DNA of 64,000 nt from Sinimarinibacterium arenosum. Lineage in GTDB: Bacteria > Pseudomonadota > Gammaproteobacteria > Nevskiales > Nevskiaceae. The notes beneath the pieces were generated by a model. The model worked only from the letters and a program-made list of their open reading frames with translations, had not been told where the DNA came from and ran no database searches. The stretch spans positions 62,001 to 126,000 of the forward strand of contig NZ_SUKF01000007.1 of assembly GCF_005047655.1 (NCBI RefSeq), read 5' to 3'. This document shows, one piece after another, positions 61,430-64,000 of this stretch (its first letter is position 1; each line of letters starts with the position of its first letter). Both the position numbers and the translations under genes were made by a program.

Positions 61430-64000
61430 CGCGCACGGAACAAGTCGTCGAGCGCTTTGCCGACTTTCTGATCGGGCGCCGCCGCATTCTGGCGGTGGTG
61501 TTTGCGCTGATCACCACGGCGCTGGGCGTCAGCGCCACGCGGGTACAGCTGGATCCGGGATTCCTGAAGTTGATCCCGATCGAGCACCCGTACATGAAGA
61601 CCATGATGGAGTACATGCAGGACTTCTCCGGGGCCAACACGATCCTGGTGAACCTGCGCTGGAAGGGCGAAGGCGACATCTACAACAAGGAGTTCATGGA
61701 GGCGCTGCGCGAGACCACGGATGAAGTGTTCTTCATCCCCGGCATCAACCGCACGCGGGTGTCCTCGATCTTCACGCCAGACGTCTACTACATCGAGATC
61801 ACCGAGTACGGCTTCAACGGCGAGCCGGTGGTGCCAGCACGCTACTCCGGCACGCCGGAGCAGATGGATACGGTACGCAAGAATGTCGGCCTGTCCGGCC
61901 AGATCGGCCAGCTGGTGGCCAACGATCTGAAGGGTGCAATGATCCGCGCCGACCTGCACGAGTACGATCCGGTCGCCGGCGTCAAGGTCGACTACTGGGC
62001 GGTGCAGAGCAAGCTCGAGGAAATTCGTCAGCGCTTCGAGAGCCAGCACAAATACATCTACCGCATGAAAGAGGATCGTCCGCCGTTCAAGAAGGGCGAG
62101 ACGGTCTACGAGGGCTATGTCGACTACGGCAACATGCTGCGCATGCAGACGTTCAACGTCCTGCACGAGCAGGAGGGTGTAGAAGGCAAGCAGCCGTTCG
62201 CCGTGTCCGGCAGCGAGCTGAGCGTCGAGTCGGTCGACAACACCTCGTACAACCCGAATATCGAAGTCAACGTCATCGGCTTTGCCCGACTGCTGGGCGA
62301 CGTCATCAAGGGTCTGCTCGGCGTCTTCATCTTCTTCGGCGTCGCGTTCCTGATCACCGTGGTGCTGCTGTTCTGGTACACGCGCTCGGTCAAGGTCACG
62401 CTGACCGCACTGGTCGTCGCAATGCTGCCGGTGCTGTGGCTGATCGGCGTGCTGCCGATGATCGGTTACGGCATCGATCCGATGTCGATCCTGGTGCCGT
62501 TCCTGATCTTCTCGATCGGCGTGTCGCACGCGGTGCAGATGACCAGCGCGTGGCGCATCGAGGTCATGGAAGGCGCGAACTCGGTCCAGGCCGCGCATGC
62601 CTCGTTCTGCAAGCTGTTCATCCCCGGTGCCGCCGGCCTGCTGACCGAAGCACTGGGCTTCGGCGTGATCATGCTGATCGACATCCCGATCGTGCATGAA
62701 CTCGGCATCACTGCCTCGCTTGGCGTGCTGCTGATGATCATCACCAACAAGATGATCCTGCCGATCATCATGACCTACCTGACGCTCGAAGAGGCCGGGC
62801 TGAATCGTGCGCGTGCGCAGCGCACCGGCGATCGGCATCCGATGATCCGCATCATCGGTGCCTGCGCCGAGCCGCGTAACGCCGTCATCGTGTTTGTCGT
62901 CGGTCTGATCATGCTCGGGGTGACCACCTGGAAGTCGCGCGATCTGGTCATCGGCGACTCCGGGCAGGGCGTGCCGGAGCTGCGCGAGAACTCGCGCTAC
63001 AACCAGGACAGCCGCATGATTGCCAGCAGCTACGACATCGGCGTCGATGTGCTGACGGTGATCGTCGAGGCCAAGGATTTCCAGGGCGACTCCTGCCTGC
63101 ACTATGACGTGACCAACACCGTCGACCGCTTCGAGTCGTACATGCGCGGCGTTGAAGGCGTGCAGTCGGCCATCAGCGTCGGCAGCGTCGGCAAGCTGGT
63201 GATCTCGGCCTTCAACGAAGGCAATCCGCGCTGGCGTGCGTTGCCGCGCAGCGAAGTCGGCCTGTCCACCGGCTCCAAGGCGTTCGATCCGAAGCTGGGC
63301 CTGAACACCGAAAGCTGCCGCGCGATCCAGGTGCTGATCTTCACCAAGAACCACGAGGGCGAAACCGTTGCCCACATCGTGTCCGAGATCAAACGCTTCA
63401 TCGCCGAAAACCCGGTCGAAGGCGTCAACCTGCGTCTGGCCAGCGGCAACGTCGGCGTGATGGCGGCGACCAACGAAGCCGTCGGCGAAGCCGAAGTGAA
63501 GATGCTGCTGGCGATCTTCGGTTCGCTGATCCTGTTCTGCTACGCCACGTTCCGCTCGTGGGTCGGCGTGATCTGCGTGATGGTGCCGCTGATCATGGTC
63601 ACGGTGTTCTGCAACGCGCTGATGGCGACGTTCGGCATCGGTCTGAAGGTGGCGACGCTGCCGGTGATCGCGCTCGGGGTCGGTGTCGGCGTCGACTACG
63701 GTCTGTACCTGTTCGAGCGCATCCAGCACCACATGGACATCGAAGGCACCGACTTCCGTGAAGCCTTCGAGCGCGCGATGGTCGAACGCGGCAGCGCCGC
63801 GGTGTTCACCGCCATCACGATGTCGGTGGGCGTCGCAACCTGGATGTTCTCGGCGCTGAAGTTCCAGGCCGACATGGGCGTGATGCTGTCGTTCATGTTC
63901 CTGGTCAACATGCTCGCCGCGATCTGCATGCTGCCCGCACTGGGCGCGTGGTTCTACCGGAAGCGGGCGGTTGCAACAGCGGTACGCGCATCGTATCAGC
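61426..64000 (+). CDS. RND/MMPL-family transporter (3' end outside window)
   Basis: At least 858 codons with no stop before the edge; the visible end (YRKRAVATAV) suggests near completeness. It has an N-terminal helix, a large periplasmic domain (about 40-290), a first SSD-like helix bundle (about 290-460), a second periplasmic domain (about 500-660) and a second bundle with GVGVGVDYGLYLFERI, the typical RND/MMPL motif. It is coupled to the YCF48-like gene. The substrate is likely hydrophobic, and steroids or their acids are plausible from context. Confidence 0.87.
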   Translation, partial: MTRTEQVVERFADFLIGRRRILAVVFALITTALGVSATRVQLDPGFLKLIPIEHPYMKTMMEYMQDFSGANTILVNLRWKGEGDIYNKEFMEALRETTDEVFFIPGINRTRVSSIFTPDVYYIEITEYGFNGEPVVPARYSGTPEQMDTVRKNVGLSGQIGQLVANDLKGAMIRADLHEYDPVAGVKVDYWAVQSKLEEIRQRFESQHKYIYRMKEDRPPFKKGETVYEGYVDYGNMLRMQTFNVLHEQEGVEGKQPFAVSGSELSVESVDNTSYNPNIEVNVIGFARLLGDVIKGLLGVFIFFGVAFLITVVLLFWYTRSVKVTLTALVVAMLPVLWLIGVLPMIGYGIDPMSILVPFLIFSIGVSHAVQMTSAWRIEVMEGANSVQAAHASFCKLFIPGAAGLLTEALGFGVIMLIDIPIVHELGITASLGVLLMIITNKMILPIIMTYLTLEEAGLNRARAQRTGDRHPMIRIIGACAEPRNAVIVFVVGLIMLGVTTWKSRDLVIGDSGQGVPELRENSRYNQDSRMIASSYDIGVDVLTVIVEAKDFQGDSCLHYDVTNTVDRFESYMRGVEGVQSAISVGSVGKLVISAFNEGNPRWRALPRSEVGLSTGSKAFDPKLGLNTESCRAIQVLIFTKNHEGETVAHIVSEIKRFIAENPVEGVNLRLASGNVGVMAATNEAVGEAEVKMLLAIFGSLILFCYATFRSWVGVICVMVPLIMVTVFCNALMATFGIGLKVATLPVIALGVGVGVDYGLYLFERIQHHMDIEGTDFREAFERAMVERGSAAVFTAITMSVGVATWMFSALKFQADMGVMLSFMFLVNMLAAICMLPALGAWFYRKRAVATAVRASYQ

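Noticed and set aside
61399-63732. A 777-codon frame opposite the RND transporter
   Set aside because: It is antisense to a clear transporter, is rich in His/Asp/Gln as expected for a reverse-frame shadow, and has no ribosome site.

Overview
The window is a high-GC, densely coded stretch of a chromosome from a proteobacterium. A gammaproteobacterium of the Nevskiales/Solimonadaceae type is my best guess. The grounds are a CYP153-type P450, an EphD-like fusion, an NsrR/NirK module and a proteobacterial layout of steroid C/D-ring genes; this placement is inference. I saw no tRNA, rRNA, CRISPR array, insertion sequence or prophage.

Region 1 (1-17.3 kb) is a mosaic of short operons. It begins with a lipoprotein M19-like peptidase coupled to a cupredoxin-like protein and a membrane protein that runs off the left edge. 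Next come a zinc-sensor (CZB) diguanylate cyclase and a set of hydrolases: a PF10118 diiron-type protein, an EphD-like alpha/beta-hydrolase/SDR fusion, an M24 peptidase-like protein and a dienelactone hydrolase. A second GGDEF protein, an ada-alkA alkylation-repair pair, a small secreted protein beside a cytochrome c, a lipoprotein, and an SDR/methyltransferase pair complete the region.

Region 2 (17.5-30.2 kb) holds a TonB-dependent receptor with a clear terminator, an M36 metalloprotease with a GlyGly-CTERM tail, and a cytochrome b561-like protein. It then carries a nitric-oxide/nitrite module: nsrR, a near-perfect NsrR operator, a lipoprotein nirK fused to a cytochrome c domain, nirV, a Sco protein and a SirB2-like membrane protein. 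rmuC follows, convergent with that operon.

Region 3 (30.4-34.5 kb) is one very large sensor protein: a LytS-like membrane domain, six PAS modules, GGDEF and EAL.

Region 4 (34.6-60.2 kb) is the core of the window, a catabolic cluster for steroid C/D rings (HIP and its CoA thioesters). The leftward operon holds a KstD-like flavoprotein, a 3beta/17beta-HSD-like SDR, fadD3 and another SDR. Divergent from it are CYP153 and a [2Fe-2S] ferredoxin, separated from the flavoprotein by a regulatory region with a perfect 10-3-10 palindrome and stacked hairpins. Rightward follow an HsaC-type dioxygenase, ipdA, ipdB, a DUF35 protein, an Ltp2-like thiolase fold, a crotonase, ipdC, echA20, fadE31, a fadE32-like gene, fadA6, an SDR and a thioesterase. 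A PF10118 gene runs the other way. Then come a second acyl-CoA dehydrogenase pair including fadE30, ipdF, a MaoC hydratase and a thiolase. The products fit one route: CoA activation of HIP, beta-oxidation of its propionate arm, ring opening by EchA20 and IpdAB, and beta-oxidation of the remaining chain. No transcriptional regulator is encoded in this 26-kb cluster.

Region 5 (60.3-64.0 kb) is a YCF48-like beta-propeller protein translationally coupled to an RND/MMPL transporter that runs off the right edge. It is probably an export or uptake module for the same hydrophobic substrates.
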